Shown here: in pieces, positions 1 through 7,535 of the stretch
Layout of the letters: each line of letters opens with the position of its first letter
Numbering within the stretch: position 1 is the stretch's first letter
From: CAZXIY01 sp964640935
GTDB lineage: Archaea > Thermoplasmatota > Thermoplasmata > Methanomassiliicoccales > Methanomethylophilaceae
NCBI GenBank assembly: GCA_964640935.1
Contig: CAZXIY010000017.1
Location: forward strand, 1 to 22,275
Direction of reading: 5' to 3'
DNA length: 22,275 nucleotides
Notes under the pieces: model-generated
Seen by the model: only the letters and a program-made list of their open reading frames with translations
What the model was told of the DNA's origin: nothing
Databases searched by the model: none
Position numbers and translations under genes: made by a program

Positions 1-1706
1 ACGTTGGTGGACTGCTCCGGACCCTTGTCGTCCCTGACGCGTCCGGTGAATCTCGGGAATCTTATGCCTATGCCGGAGCCTTCCTTCACGATGTCCATGG
101 CGGCTGTGTGTATCGGGCTGACGCTAATCTCTGCCCCAACGACTTCGAGAACGACGTACGGTTCGAACCACACGTCTGGTATCATCTTTGCCTCTACCGA
201 ATTCGGCATCGATTCAGATTTGTATTTGTCGAGGAGTTCGGGCATGGAGTCGAGGAACGCGTCGTCGAATCCCGTACCCAATTTGCACACGGTCTCGTAC
301 TTCCCGTTCTCTGCATCGAAGGATGCCATGAGCAACGCCCCGTACTTGCCGGCACGCTTTCCCATGCCGTAGAATGCTCCGACGACGACGAGGTCGAACG
401 AATCCGTGAGGGCGGCCTGGTAGTCCTTCTTGTATTTGATCCAGAGGAATCCTCTGGACCCGGCGCGGTAGATCGAATCGTCAGATATCGATTTGGCCAT
501 GATGCCTTCGCACCTTGCCGATATGGCCTCGTCGAAGAATGCATCGCCCTCTTCGACAGAATGGATCATCCTCATGTTCGACATCTGGATATTGTCGGAG
601 ATGTCAAAGCTCTCTTTCAGGGTCTCCCTTCTTTTGAGATAGGGTTCCAAAGTGAGGTCTACGCCGTCCAGGTAGAGTATGTCGAACATGAATATCCTCA
701 CCGGATAGTCCTTCACGGCATCGTCCATCCCGTGCTTGCGTCTCCTGTGTGTGACGCTTTGGAACGGCTGCATGAATCCCGTATCCGGATCGACGGCTAC
801 GCATTCTCCTTCGATTATGGCTTCGCGGCCTTTGAAATGCTCTTTGAGCGATGCGGCGATATCCGGGAAGTTGCTTGTGAGGTTCTCCAGCCTTCTGGAG
901 TAAATCCTGACTGAATCCTTCCCGATGTGGACCTGGGACCTGATCCCGTCGTACTTGTATTCCATTGCGCATTCGCCGCCCATCTTCTCGACGACTTCGC
1001 GTATCGACGGGAGACGTTCTGCGAGCATGACCTTGATCGGATTCTCGACTGTGACGTGAATCTCCGATATGCCGCCCATTCCTTTCTCGGCGAGCGTTTC
1101 GGCGATGAGCCCGAGGTCGCAGGTTATGTTGAACGCTCTCTCTATGTCTGGACGGTTATCCTTCGAAGCGAACGTCTGTGCCAGTGCATCGATTATCGTC
1201 ATCGTTGCGGCCCCGACGCGCATCCTGCCGGTGACTATCCTGCAAAGATATCTCGCCTCTATCGGCCCGGAATCGTGGAGCATATTCGAAAGGTATTTCA
1301 TCTTGCGATCCTGGGAATCCTTGCCCTCGGCCGTTTCTATGAGAGTGAGCCCGCTGATGACGCGTGCGAGCGTGAGAGGCTCGGAGAAGAGCGTCATCTG
1401 CTTCTTCTTCCCGATGAGATTCTCGGCGACCGCTCCCGGGTCGCCCTCCTTCAGCCAAAGTGCCTCGACTTTGTCATCTTGCGTTCCTGAGATGAATGCA
1501 ATTGATCTGAGGACGAGTTTGTCCGCCATCCCGAGTTCCTGAGCGTAGAAGTCGGGGTGGAGCTTTCCCTGCGAGAGGTATATGATGTTTCTAAGTTCCT
1601 CATGAGGGGCGACTCTGAAGAAATCTGCGAGTATCGATGTCATCTCCAACCTGGAGCTGGTATGTTCCAGTTTATCGAATGTGTTGGCGATGTCAGAGAA
1701 ATCCAT
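1..1706 (-). CDS. lig: ATP-dependent DNA ligase, archaeal type (3' end outside window)
   Basis: Seals nicks in duplex DNA in replication and repair by way of an enzyme-AMP intermediate. 568 residues are visible, and the frame is open to the window edge. Archaeal ligases of this family are usually about 560-600 residues, so only a short C-terminal piece is missing. Residues 1-220 form the helical DNA-binding domain. The adenylation motif I KYDGIR is at 251-256, with K251 as the expected AMP-carrying lysine. It is followed by EGECVAVD (motif III region), the EGIMAK motif, and the C-terminal OB fold containing WIKYKKDY. The start is the ATG at 1706. A TATA-like box GATATAAG lies about 25 nt upstream and there is no ribosome binding site, which suggests a leaderless message. 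The gene lies 38 nt downstream of the helicase gene on the same strand and may also be co-transcribed with it. The family assignment is firm. Confidence 0.96.
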   Translation of the reverse strand, partial: MDFSDIANTFDKLEHTSSRLEMTSILADFFRVAPHEELRNIIYLSQGKLHPDFYAQELGMADKLVLRSIAFISGTQDDKVEALWLKEGDPGAVAENLIGKKKQMTLFSEPLTLARVISGLTLIETAEGKDSQDRKMKYLSNMLHDSGPIEARYLCRIVTGRMRVGAATMTIIDALAQTFASKDNRPDIERAFNITCDLGLIAETLAEKGMGGISEIHVTVENPIKVMLAERLPSIREVVEKMGGECAMEYKYDGIRSQVHIGKDSVRIYSRRLENLTSNFPDIAASLKEHFKGREAIIEGECVAVDPDTGFMQPFQSVTHRRRKHGMDDAVKDYPVRIFMFDILYLDGVDLTLEPYLKRRETLKESFDISDNIQMSNMRMIHSVEEGDAFFDEAISARCEGIMAKSISDDSIYRAGSRGFLWIKYKKDYQAALTDSFDLVVVGAFYGMGKRAGKYGALLMASFDAENGKYETVCKLGTGFDDAFLDSMPELLDKYKSESMPNSVEAKMIPDVWFEPYVVLEVVGAEISVSPIHTAAMDIVKEGSGIGIRFPRFTGRVRDDKGPEQSTN

Positions 1707-1726
1707 GAGCCGTGATAAGGTTCACG

Positions 1727-1736
1727 TCTTATATCC
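1727..1736 (-). promoter_or_regulatory. TATA-like promoter of the DNA ligase gene
   Basis: On the minus strand the 38-nt gap after the helicase stop reads GGATATAAG. It is centred about 25 nt before the ligase ATG, which is the archaeal TATA-to-start distance. No Shine-Dalgarno sequence lies near the ATG. The leaderless reading is inferred from spacing only. Confidence 0.5.
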
Positions 1737-1744
1737 TTTCGTTC

Positions 1745-3292
1745 TTAGAATTCGGCGAGTTTCATCTGATGTCTCGAGTCCGCCGGAGGGTGCTTCTTCA
1801 GATCCATGTTCATCTTCTCTAGATGTTCGCGCATCTGCTCCTCCTTCTTCTTGCTGGTGTTCTCGAAGACCTCGTCCCTGGTGCCTTTGGCGACGAGGAC
1901 GTACACTTCGCCAGTGTTCTTCCTTCCGGTACGCCCTCTCCTCTGTATCGTGCGTATCTCCGAAGGCACTGGCTCATAGAAGATCACCATGTCCGTGCTT
2001 GTGACATCGAGTCCTTCCTCGCCTACGGATGTTGATACGATCGTGTTGTATTTGCCGGTCCTGAAATCGTCCAGAAGGCCGATCTGCTCTTTCTGCTTCA
2101 GGCCGCCGTTCGACTGTCCGATCAGCTTTGCGACGCGTACGTTCTCTATGGCCGACAGTTTTCCGACGAGCATATCGCAGGTGTCGCGGTATTGGCTGAA
2201 CACTATGACCCTGGTGTCCCTGCCGGAGTTTATCTCCTTGCTGACAAGGCTCATGACGCGGGATATCTTCGGATGTTCGACCTTCGTGGTCGACACGATC
2301 GTCCATGCCTCTTTGAACTCCTTCGTGGAAACGATCTCCCTCGAGGCTTTCGGACCCTTGGTTTTCATAGATTCCTCGTCGAGTTTCATCATATACGATC
2401 TCAAAGCGGTCATACCCTGGGTCTCTGCAAGTCCGATGGCATGGAGAAGCTTGACCGATGCCGATTGTGCTATGAGTCCGCGGAATATGACCGCGGTCTT
2501 CTCCCCTCTTGCCAGTCTTCTCTGCAGCGATTCGCCCACCACGAGCAGATGTTTGGTCGATGGAGGCCAATTCGGATCCATCAGGTTCAGATGGACAAGT
2601 TCCATGATGTACGAGTCCATGATCTTCTTCAGAAGAGATATGACGTTGACGAGGTCGTCCGGCATGTTCACCTCGATCCTATTGACGAATATGTCGTGGA
2701 TGTACGGCGACACATCCGGATCGTCGTCCGACCTCATGTCGATACGTTCAATGGCGAGGTTGTTGCAGACCTCCATTATCTTCTTCGGATCGGATCCGGG
2801 GGATGCCGTCATACCCATGACCAACGTGTCGGAGCAGTACTTTGCCACCTCCGTGTATGCGTAGTTGCCTACCGCACGGTGTGCTTCGTCGTAGATCACC
2901 AGACCGATGCCGTCCAATCCGTAGCGTCCGTTGTCAAGGTCGTTGGCAACGACCTGCGGTGTAGTCACGATCACGTCGCTGCCCTTGAAGAAGACTGCCC
3001 TTTTCGCCGGGCTCATCTCCCCGTTCATCGTCCCTACGGACGTATCCGCGAGGAGCGACGAGAATGTATCATGATGCTGATCCACCAGGGGTTTCGTAGG
3101 TGCCAGCACGAGCACTCTCTTTCCTTTTTTGAGTATGTCAGCGGCAACGAGTACGGCAATGATCGTCTTTCCCAGACCGGTGGGGAGTATCACGAGAGAA
3201 TTGCCGCCGAGGCATTTCTTGGCCATCGACGTTTGGTACACACGCTCCTCGATCTTGTCCGGAGCGATCCTGGGGTGCGATATGTACGTCAT
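1745..3292 (-). CDS. hef: Hef-like superfamily 2 DNA helicase (helicase half only)
   Basis: A 515-residue SF2 helicase resembling the N-terminal half of archaeal Hef and of the FANCM/MPH1 proteins, which remodel stalled replication forks. Walker A PTGLGKT is at 37-43, motif Ia APTKPLVDQH at 64-73, DEAH box at 135-138, motif III TASPG at 162-166 and motif VI QRRGRTGR at 450-457. A helical insert lies between the two RecA-like lobes (about 200-355), as is typical of Hef. Full-length Hef of euryarchaea carries a C-terminal XPF-type nuclease and helix-hairpin-helix region. Here the protein stops about 60 residues after motif VI with a basic, Lys/Glu-rich tail, so the nuclease is absent. The stop is a TAA. 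The start ATG is preceded by a TATA-like TTTTAATAT about 28 nt upstream. The ligase gene follows on the same strand, so the pair forms a repair neighbourhood. Confidence 0.92.
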   Translation of the reverse strand: MTYISHPRIAPDKIEERVYQTSMAKKCLGGNSLVILPTGLGKTIIAVLVAADILKKGKRVLVLAPTKPLVDQHHDTFSSLLADTSVGTMNGEMSPAKRAVFFKGSDVIVTTPQVVANDLDNGRYGLDGIGLVIYDEAHRAVGNYAYTEVAKYCSDTLVMGMTASPGSDPKKIMEVCNNLAIERIDMRSDDDPDVSPYIHDIFVNRIEVNMPDDLVNVISLLKKIMDSYIMELVHLNLMDPNWPPSTKHLLVVGESLQRRLARGEKTAVIFRGLIAQSASVKLLHAIGLAETQGMTALRSYMMKLDEESMKTKGPKASREIVSTKEFKEAWTIVSTTKVEHPKISRVMSLVSKEINSGRDTRVIVFSQYRDTCDMLVGKLSAIENVRVAKLIGQSNGGLKQKEQIGLLDDFRTGKYNTIVSTSVGEEGLDVTSTDMVIFYEPVPSEIRTIQRRGRTGRKNTGEVYVLVAKGTRDEVFENTSKKKEEQMREHLEKMNMDLKKHPPADSRHQMKLAEF

Positions 3293-3315
3293 CGGTACTT
3301 CCCAGGGAAAGGGAG

Positions 3316-3324
3316 ATATTAAAA
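3316..3324 (-). promoter_or_regulatory. TATA-like promoter of the Hef-like helicase
   Basis: The minus strand reads TTTTAATAT, centred about 28 nt before the helicase ATG, with no ribosome binding site between. It directly follows the hairpin that ends the upstream MFS-UspA gene, so its T-rich stretch may serve both termination and initiation. Confidence 0.5.
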
Positions 3325-3330
3325 GGAAAC

Positions 3331-3361
3331 GGGGAGGTCGCCGAATCCGGCGGCCGTCCCC
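3331..3361 (-). terminator. Hairpin terminator after the MFS-UspA gene
   Basis: Ten bases after the MFS-UspA stop codon the minus strand can fold a long GC-rich hairpin. GGGGA pairs with TCCCC, then an inner CGCCG pairs with CGGCG around a GATT loop, with one bulge and one mismatch. A T-rich run (GTTTCCTTTT) follows. The position between two co-directional genes and the T-run support a terminator. Confidence 0.65.
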
Positions 3362-3371
3362 AGACGCAAGA

Positions 3372-5033
3372 TCATTCGGTCTTCGTCATGCGGTAGATAA
3401 GGACGGGACAGTAGGCCATCCTCGCGACCTTCTCCGCAACGCTGCCCAGGAGTGCCCTGGAAAGATCCGTACGTCCGACGGAACCGCAGACGACGAGGTC
3501 GTGGTTCGCGGATTCGCGGACGATCTCGTCCGCAGGATGTCCGCTGACGACCCTGGTATCGACCTCTATACCCTCTTTCGAACAGAGATCCTTGACGTAA
3601 TTCAGGGCTCCGTCGCCGACGCTCTCCTCAGCTTCTTTGAGGTCGCGTCCCGCGACCAGGCTGGAGTATCTTTCCGTATCGACGACGAATATCGCTGTGA
3701 CCTTCGAGCCGTTGGTCTTAGCGATCCTGACGGCATTCTCGGCTGCGTATCTGCTGTACTTCGATCCGTCTGTCGGGATCAATATGGATCCGTACATCCC
3801 GCCCGCGGTGCTCTTTGCTGTAGCAGTCCTTTCGGCTGTTACGCTAACGGCCTTCTTTGACGAGGTGCGTCCCATCAGGACCTTCACGCAGAGTACTGCG
3901 AATATCGCTACCGACACGACTCCGAGTATGACGAACGTCATGTCGAACCTGCCGACGGCATCGTGGAGCGATGTGACAACGAGTCCGGATATGAATGTGG
4001 ACAGGTTGAGTGCCACGGCGTATCCGCCCATGACCTTCCCGGACGTCCTGGCTGTGGAGTATCTCGACAGTTGGCCGATAACGGTGGGCATGAGAAGTCC
4101 AAGCGATACACCGACGAATATCATGCTGATGAACGTTGTCGCCATGTTGCCGATATACAGAATCGCGAGTCCGATGCCCATGAGCAGAAATGCGACGGCG
4201 TATGCGCTGTCCTCGTTCATTCTGATTACATTACGCGAATAGATCAGGCTGAAAGCGGCCTGGGCCAACCCCATGACTCCGAGCAGTATCCCGCACATTG
4301 TCAGGTTGCCGCCGATCTCTCCGATGTAGTATGAGAAGTTCGTCGGAAGCGAGAACATCAGGAACATCTCCATGAACACCATAGCGTAGCAGAAGGCGAT
4401 CTTCCCCTTCTTGTTCGGGATGATATCTTCGGTGCGTGCGTCGGAGGATTCGGCATGAGCAGCGGGTTCTCTCACTGACAGTATGCCGAGTATGAGGATT
4501 GGTATTCCGATGAGGTAGATCAGGAACGGTTCTCTCCAACCTATATCGGCCAATGAACCGCCCAGTGTCTCCAGGAGCAGAGTTCCTACACCGATCGCGG
4601 CGGATTGGTATCCGATGACCTTCAAGCGGTCCGGACCATTCCAATATTCGCTGATAAGAGCAGTGGTGGTGGACGAGATACCGGTTATGCCTATACCGAG
4701 GATGAAACGTCCCACGAGTATGGCCGTATAGTCGTTAAGGAAGAATGCCGACATCCCCGCCACAGTGAAGACTATGAGGGCGGCGAACAGGACCTTCACC
4801 TTGCCGAAACGGTCGGCAAGATACCCTACGCCGAATCCGGTTATCGCGACGGACAGTGCCGGGAGCGTTATGATCAGCGAGATCATGTAACTGCTCTGTT
4901 CGGGGAAGGCCTCGCTGATCGGCCTTAGAGCAGGCGATACAGCTGCCGCCCCCATCAGGATGACCATTGACGACAGAAGTATCGTCAGCAGGGTCATTTT
5001 GTTGGGCTTGAAGGGTTTTTTTGTGAAATCCAT
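3372..5033 (-). CDS. MFS transporter with fused C-terminal UspA domain
   Basis: A 553-residue fusion. Residues 1-388 are a major facilitator superfamily permease of about 12 membrane helices. The helix 2-3 loop signature GYLADRFGKVK is at 70-80, and a cytoplasmic loop rich in charged residues (190-212) separates the halves. A Ser/Thr/Ala-rich linker (389-412) leads into a universal stress protein domain at 413-550. That domain starts with a typical SILIPTDGS strand and contains the ATP-binding motif G-x2-G-x9-G-S (G517, G520, G530, S531), which marks the ATP-binding UspA subtype. Such a domain would lie in the cytoplasm and could sense nucleotide status to gate transport; that role is inferred. 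The substrate cannot be told from sequence. The gene is monocistronic, with a TATA-like box 25 nt before the ATG and a hairpin after the TGA stop. Confidence 0.93.
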   Translation of the reverse strand: MDFTKKPFKPNKMTLLTILLSSMVILMGAAAVSPALRPISEAFPEQSSYMISLIITLPALSVAITGFGVGYLADRFGKVKVLFAALIVFTVAGMSAFFLNDYTAILVGRFILGIGITGISSTTTALISEYWNGPDRLKVIGYQSAAIGVGTLLLETLGGSLADIGWREPFLIYLIGIPILILGILSVREPAAHAESSDARTEDIIPNKKGKIAFCYAMVFMEMFLMFSLPTNFSYYIGEIGGNLTMCGILLGVMGLAQAAFSLIYSRNVIRMNEDSAYAVAFLLMGIGLAILYIGNMATTFISMIFVGVSLGLLMPTVIGQLSRYSTARTSGKVMGGYAVALNLSTFISGLVVTSLHDAVGRFDMTFVILGVVSVAIFAVLCVKVLMGRTSSKKAVSVTAERTATAKSTAGGMYGSILIPTDGSKYSRYAAENAVRIAKTNGSKVTAIFVVDTERYSSLVAGRDLKEAEESVGDGALNYVKDLCSKEGIEVDTRVVSGHPADEIVRESANHDLVVCGSVGRTDLSRALLGSVAEKVARMAYCPVLIYRMTKTE

Positions 5034-5054
5034 AATTTCGGGCTAATTTTGTCC

Positions 5055-5062
5055 TTTATTTA
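5055..5062 (-). promoter_or_regulatory. TATA-like promoter of the MFS-UspA gene
   Basis: The minus strand reads TAAATAAA, centred about 25 nt before the ATG at 5033. The sequence between them is AT-rich and has no ribosome binding site, so a leaderless transcript is likely. Confidence 0.5.
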
Positions 5063-5088
5063 GGGATAACTGAACAACAGCCGCCGAT

Positions 5089-5151
5089 TTTCAGACTATG
5101 AGTAGTACAAAAAACCCGATATTTCGGCATTCTAAGTCTGGTTTCAGACTT
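5089..5151. promoter_or_regulatory. Palindrome plus repeated half-site upstream of the MFS-UspA promoter
   Basis: A perfect palindrome AAGTCTG-GTTT-CAGACTT occupies 5134-5151. Its right arm, TTTCAGACT, recurs as a direct copy at 5089-5097, 53 bp away. Both lie upstream of the TATA-like box at 5055-5062 that drives the leftward MFS-UspA gene. This is the layout expected for a transcription-factor site, but the region also holds the 3' end of the HdrD-like transcript, so an RNA hairpin is the alternative. Confidence 0.4.
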
Positions 5152-5165
5152 CTTGGATAAAGTAT

Positions 5166-5195
5166 GCAGGATACGGCCTTACGGCCGCATCCGGC
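5166..5195 (-). terminator. 3' hairpin with GNRA loop after the HdrD-like gene
   Basis: Directly after the TAA stop the minus strand reads GGATGCGGCC-GTAA-GGCCGTATCC. This is a 10-bp stem (one G-U pair) closed by a GNRA-type tetraloop, and it can be extended by two more pairs past one mismatch. There is no strong T-run after it, so it may stabilise or end the message rather than act as a classic intrinsic terminator. Confidence 0.5.
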
Positions 5196-5196
5196 A

Positions 5197-6177
5197 TTAT
5201 TCGGACACTTTGCTGTGTATTATGTGATACTTCAGCGTCGCTCCGTCACCTGCGGCCAAGGCGACCAATTCCACAATATGCATGACAGGGACGTTGCCGT
5301 CCTTGACGGAATCATACCTGAGGAAGCATGACGGGCACGCGACGATGACGGCATCGGCTCCGGCGATCTCCTTCTGTCTTTCGTCCATCAGTTCTGACGA
5401 TATGCGGGGGACGCTCTTGCCGCAGCAGCCGTGATCGTTGCCGATGTATTCGGCGCCGACGGCATCTGCTATTCTCTTCATGTCGCCGAGCATGCTCGGT
5501 TCATGGCATCCCGGTTCGAGGGCCACTCTTAGATGCATCTTCAGCTTCGGGAGCGATGCGGCATTCTTCGCAAGGACCTTGGCTATGTGAATAGCATCTG
5601 ATCCGTATCCGCTCATCTCGGATTCGCATCCCGGGCAGAGTGTCATGATCTGTTTCCCGGATGCCGAATCGTTCATCTTTTTCTTGTAGGAGTTGCGTTC
5701 GCCGTCGGTCAGGGATCTGAGCATAGCAGGGAACGTGCAGCATGTATTGCCGGGAAGTTCCGAGCACTTCATCCCTATAGAATCGAGAGCAACGGCCGCG
5801 GCATGCATGAGGTACGGGGCGCGGCATCTGACCATACATCCGGGCATGACATATGCATCGTCGCCTTTCCAGGGGAACGACAGCTCAGTTAGTGATGGGC
5901 TCTTCGCGGCATGCATTACGAATCCTTCCTCGGCGAAGACCTTCGGGACCTTGGCGTTGGTCTCCATGCATTTGATGTACGATATCGCTCTGAACGGATC
6001 GGTCTGCTCGCATACGTACGAGCATCTTTCGCATCCTATGCACGAGACGGCAGTGGCCGTGTCGCCGTTCATGACCGACATTGGGTCGCAGCCTCCGTGG
6101 GCGTATGATGGGCACGTGTCGCGGCAGAGTCCGCACTGTATGCATTTCGATAAGAGTTCGGTTATGTCCTCGCGCAT
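5197..6177 (-). CDS. HdrD-like iron-sulfur protein with two CCG domains
   Basis: A 326-residue protein resembling heterodisulfide reductase subunit D (and the related GlpC/LutA family). Two ferredoxin-type [4Fe-4S] motifs lie at the N-terminus (Cys 12, 15, 18, 22 and Cys 46, 49, 52, 56). Two CCG domains follow, with Cys 114, 146, 147, 181, 184 and Cys 224, 251, 252, 281, 284. In HdrB/HdrD such domains bind the non-cubane clusters that reduce CoM-S-S-CoB. The ATG at 6177 is chosen because the longer frame (to 6456) has no cysteine motif or family-like sequence in its first 93 residues and would run into the divergent hydrolase gene. No HdrE or other partner lies nearby. It is shorter than typical HdrD (about 400 residues), so a different electron-transfer role is possible. 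The predicted location is cytoplasmic. Confidence 0.85.
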   Translation of the reverse strand: MREDITELLSKCIQCGLCRDTCPSYAHGGCDPMSVMNGDTATAVSCIGCERCSYVCEQTDPFRAISYIKCMETNAKVPKVFAEEGFVMHAAKSPSLTELSFPWKGDDAYVMPGCMVRCRAPYLMHAAAVALDSIGMKCSELPGNTCCTFPAMLRSLTDGERNSYKKKMNDSASGKQIMTLCPGCESEMSGYGSDAIHIAKVLAKNAASLPKLKMHLRVALEPGCHEPSMLGDMKRIADAVGAEYIGNDHGCCGKSVPRISSELMDERQKEIAGADAVIVACPSCFLRYDSVKDGNVPVMHIVELVALAAGDGATLKYHIIHSKVSE

Positions 6178-6247
6178 GATTATGAACCTGTCCTTTCCCG
6201 GAACGTAGACACGTTTCCAGTAGATGTCGAGTTGACCGGCATACGTC

Positions 6248-6253
6248 CTATAA
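6248..6253 (-). promoter_or_regulatory. Possible TATA box of the HdrD-like gene
   Basis: The minus strand reads TTCTTATAGG here. Initiation about 25 nt downstream would leave a leader of roughly 48 nt before the ATG at 6177, containing the purine-rich GGAAAGGACAGG. The evidence is weak and rests on position and composition only. Confidence 0.3.
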
Positions 6254-6291
6254 GAACATCGGCCCCGTCCGCCGCGGATGTTGCGAACAGG

Positions 6292-6299
6292 TTTTAATC
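6292..6299 (+). promoter_or_regulatory. TATA-like promoter of the alpha/beta hydrolase
   Basis: TTTTAATC is centred about 24 nt before the ATG at 6320, with no ribosome binding site between. This spacing favours the 6320 start over an upstream in-frame ATG at 6278, which would lie before the TATA box. Confidence 0.5.
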
Positions 6300-6319
6300 G
6301 GCTGCGGGGATACGGACGT

Positions 6320-7483
6320 ATGGAAGCACCGTCCGAATTCATGATAAGGAGCGACGTGGGCGTATTTCGCATGCGCGGAGACGGTAAGAACGTCTGCGGA
6401 AGCACCTCTTTTTTCGGGAAGACCAACGGATTCGAGTGCAGAGTCGTCTTCGACACGAGGACGAGGGATTATAACGTGTCCCTCTGCTCTGATCCAGGCA
6501 GATGGGGTTTTGCCGAAGTGACGTCGGACGGAAGGTGCATGACGATCGAAGGCATGGCAAACGAGATATCGTTGTGGATGTCCGTAGTATGCCCGGAAGA
6601 TCTTTTCGAGGATAACGAGACGGATGCGAGATTCTTCGAGACATCTCACGGGAAGATCGCATATTACGTTTACAACGAGGAGTTGGGCGGAGCCCCGATC
6701 CTGATGATACACGGTGGCCCCGGAGGGGACAGCAATACGCAACGTGCCAGACATATGCGTCTTGACCACCCGGTCTACCTTTACGATCAGCTGGGATGCG
6801 GAAGATCCGACCCGATTCCCGACCTAAGTTCATGGGACGACCGCTCGTATATGAACGAGCTCAGAGAGTTCATTGACGGTATGGATCTGAATAACATAAT
6901 AGTGATCGCGGCATCGTGGGGTGCGGGCCTTGCGGCGGAGTATGCCATTGAGACCGAATGCGAGAAGATCTCGCTGATGATTCTTCCGTCGCCGTTCTTC
7001 AGTTCCAGCAAATGGGCCGAGGATCAGGCCGAGAACCTTTCGAAGCTCTCTTCGGAATGCAGATCCGAGATGGAACGCTGCATAAAGTATGGGGATGCAG
7101 GCGAAGGTTACAGGAAAGCTCTTTCTGAATTCTATTCGCATTATCTGTTCTCCCGCAAGTGCAATTCCGAAATAGCCGTATCCGCGGCCGAAGAACAGGT
7201 CAGCGATGTATTTCTGGCACTCTGGGGACCCAACGAGATGGTCTGCACCGGAAATCTGAAAGATTTCGATGTGACACCCGGTCTCGGAAAGATATCCGTA
7301 GGGACGTTATTGATGTGCGGGGACAGCGACGAGGTGACTCTGAGTACGATGGAGGGGTACCGCAATGCGATACCGGGTTCGAAATTGTGCATCATACCGG
7401 ATGCCGGCCACGCCTTATCCTTCGAACAGTTCGGGATGTACAGACAGGCGATAGCCGATTTTCTGTCGGAGAACGGATATTGA
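6320..7483 (+). CDS. Alpha/beta hydrolase, proline iminopeptidase-like, with N-terminal extension
   Basis: A 387-residue protein. Residues about 105-387 match the proline iminopeptidase / tricorn-interacting factor F1 group (peptidase family S33). The oxyanion motif HGGPGG is at 131-136, then LYDQLGCGRSDP at 154-165. The nucleophile elbow is A-A-S-W-G with S199, and the putative acid and base are D337 (GDSDEVT) and H364 (DAGHALSFEQ). Family members release N-terminal residues from short peptides. Two oddities stand out: the elbow begins with Ala where most relatives have Gly, and about 100 extra N-terminal residues, predicted soluble, match nothing I recognise. There is no signal peptide, so it should be cytoplasmic. 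The gene is monocistronic and divergent from the HdrD-like gene. Peptidase activity is likely; the exact substrate is unknown. Confidence 0.88.
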   Translation: MEAPSEFMIRSDVGVFRMRGDGKNVCGSTSFFGKTNGFECRVVFDTRTRDYNVSLCSDPGRWGFAEVTSDGRCMTIEGMANEISLWMSVVCPEDLFEDNETDARFFETSHGKIAYYVYNEELGGAPILMIHGGPGGDSNTQRARHMRLDHPVYLYDQLGCGRSDPIPDLSSWDDRSYMNELREFIDGMDLNNIIVIAASWGAGLAAEYAIETECEKISLMILPSPFFSSSKWAEDQAENLSKLSSECRSEMERCIKYGDAGEGYRKALSEFYSHYLFSRKCNSEIAVSAAEEQVSDVFLALWGPNEMVCTGNLKDFDVTPGLGKISVGTLLMCGDSDEVTLSTMEGYRNAIPGSKLCIIPDAGHALSFEQFGMYRQAIADFLSENGY

Positions 7484-7506
7484 ATAACCCAGTGGTTCCG
7501 ATTTCA

Positions 7507-7515
7507 TTTTAATAG
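7507..7515 (+). promoter_or_regulatory. TATA-like promoter of the acidic-tail membrane protein
   Basis: TTTTAATAG is centred 25 nt before the ATG at 7536. The spacing makes 7536 the likely leaderless start in preference to the in-frame ATG at 7521, which is only about 10 nt from the box. Confidence 0.5.
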
Positions 7516-7535
7516 AGGATATGCATCATACACGT

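Noticed and set aside
108..914. A 268-codon open frame on the plus strand opposite the DNA ligase gene
   Set aside because: The minus-strand frame has clear ligase motifs over its full length; the plus frame has no recognisable domain, promoter or ribosome binding site and is a shadow of the high-GC coding strand.
2192..3322. A 376-codon open frame on the plus strand opposite the helicase
   Set aside because: All SF2 helicase motifs are on the minus strand; the plus frame has an unnatural His/Arg-rich composition.
6178..6456. A 93-residue N-terminal extension of the HdrD-like protein
   Set aside because: It overlaps the divergent hydrolase promoter and gene, has no conserved sequence, and the ATG at 6177 directly precedes the ferredoxin motif.
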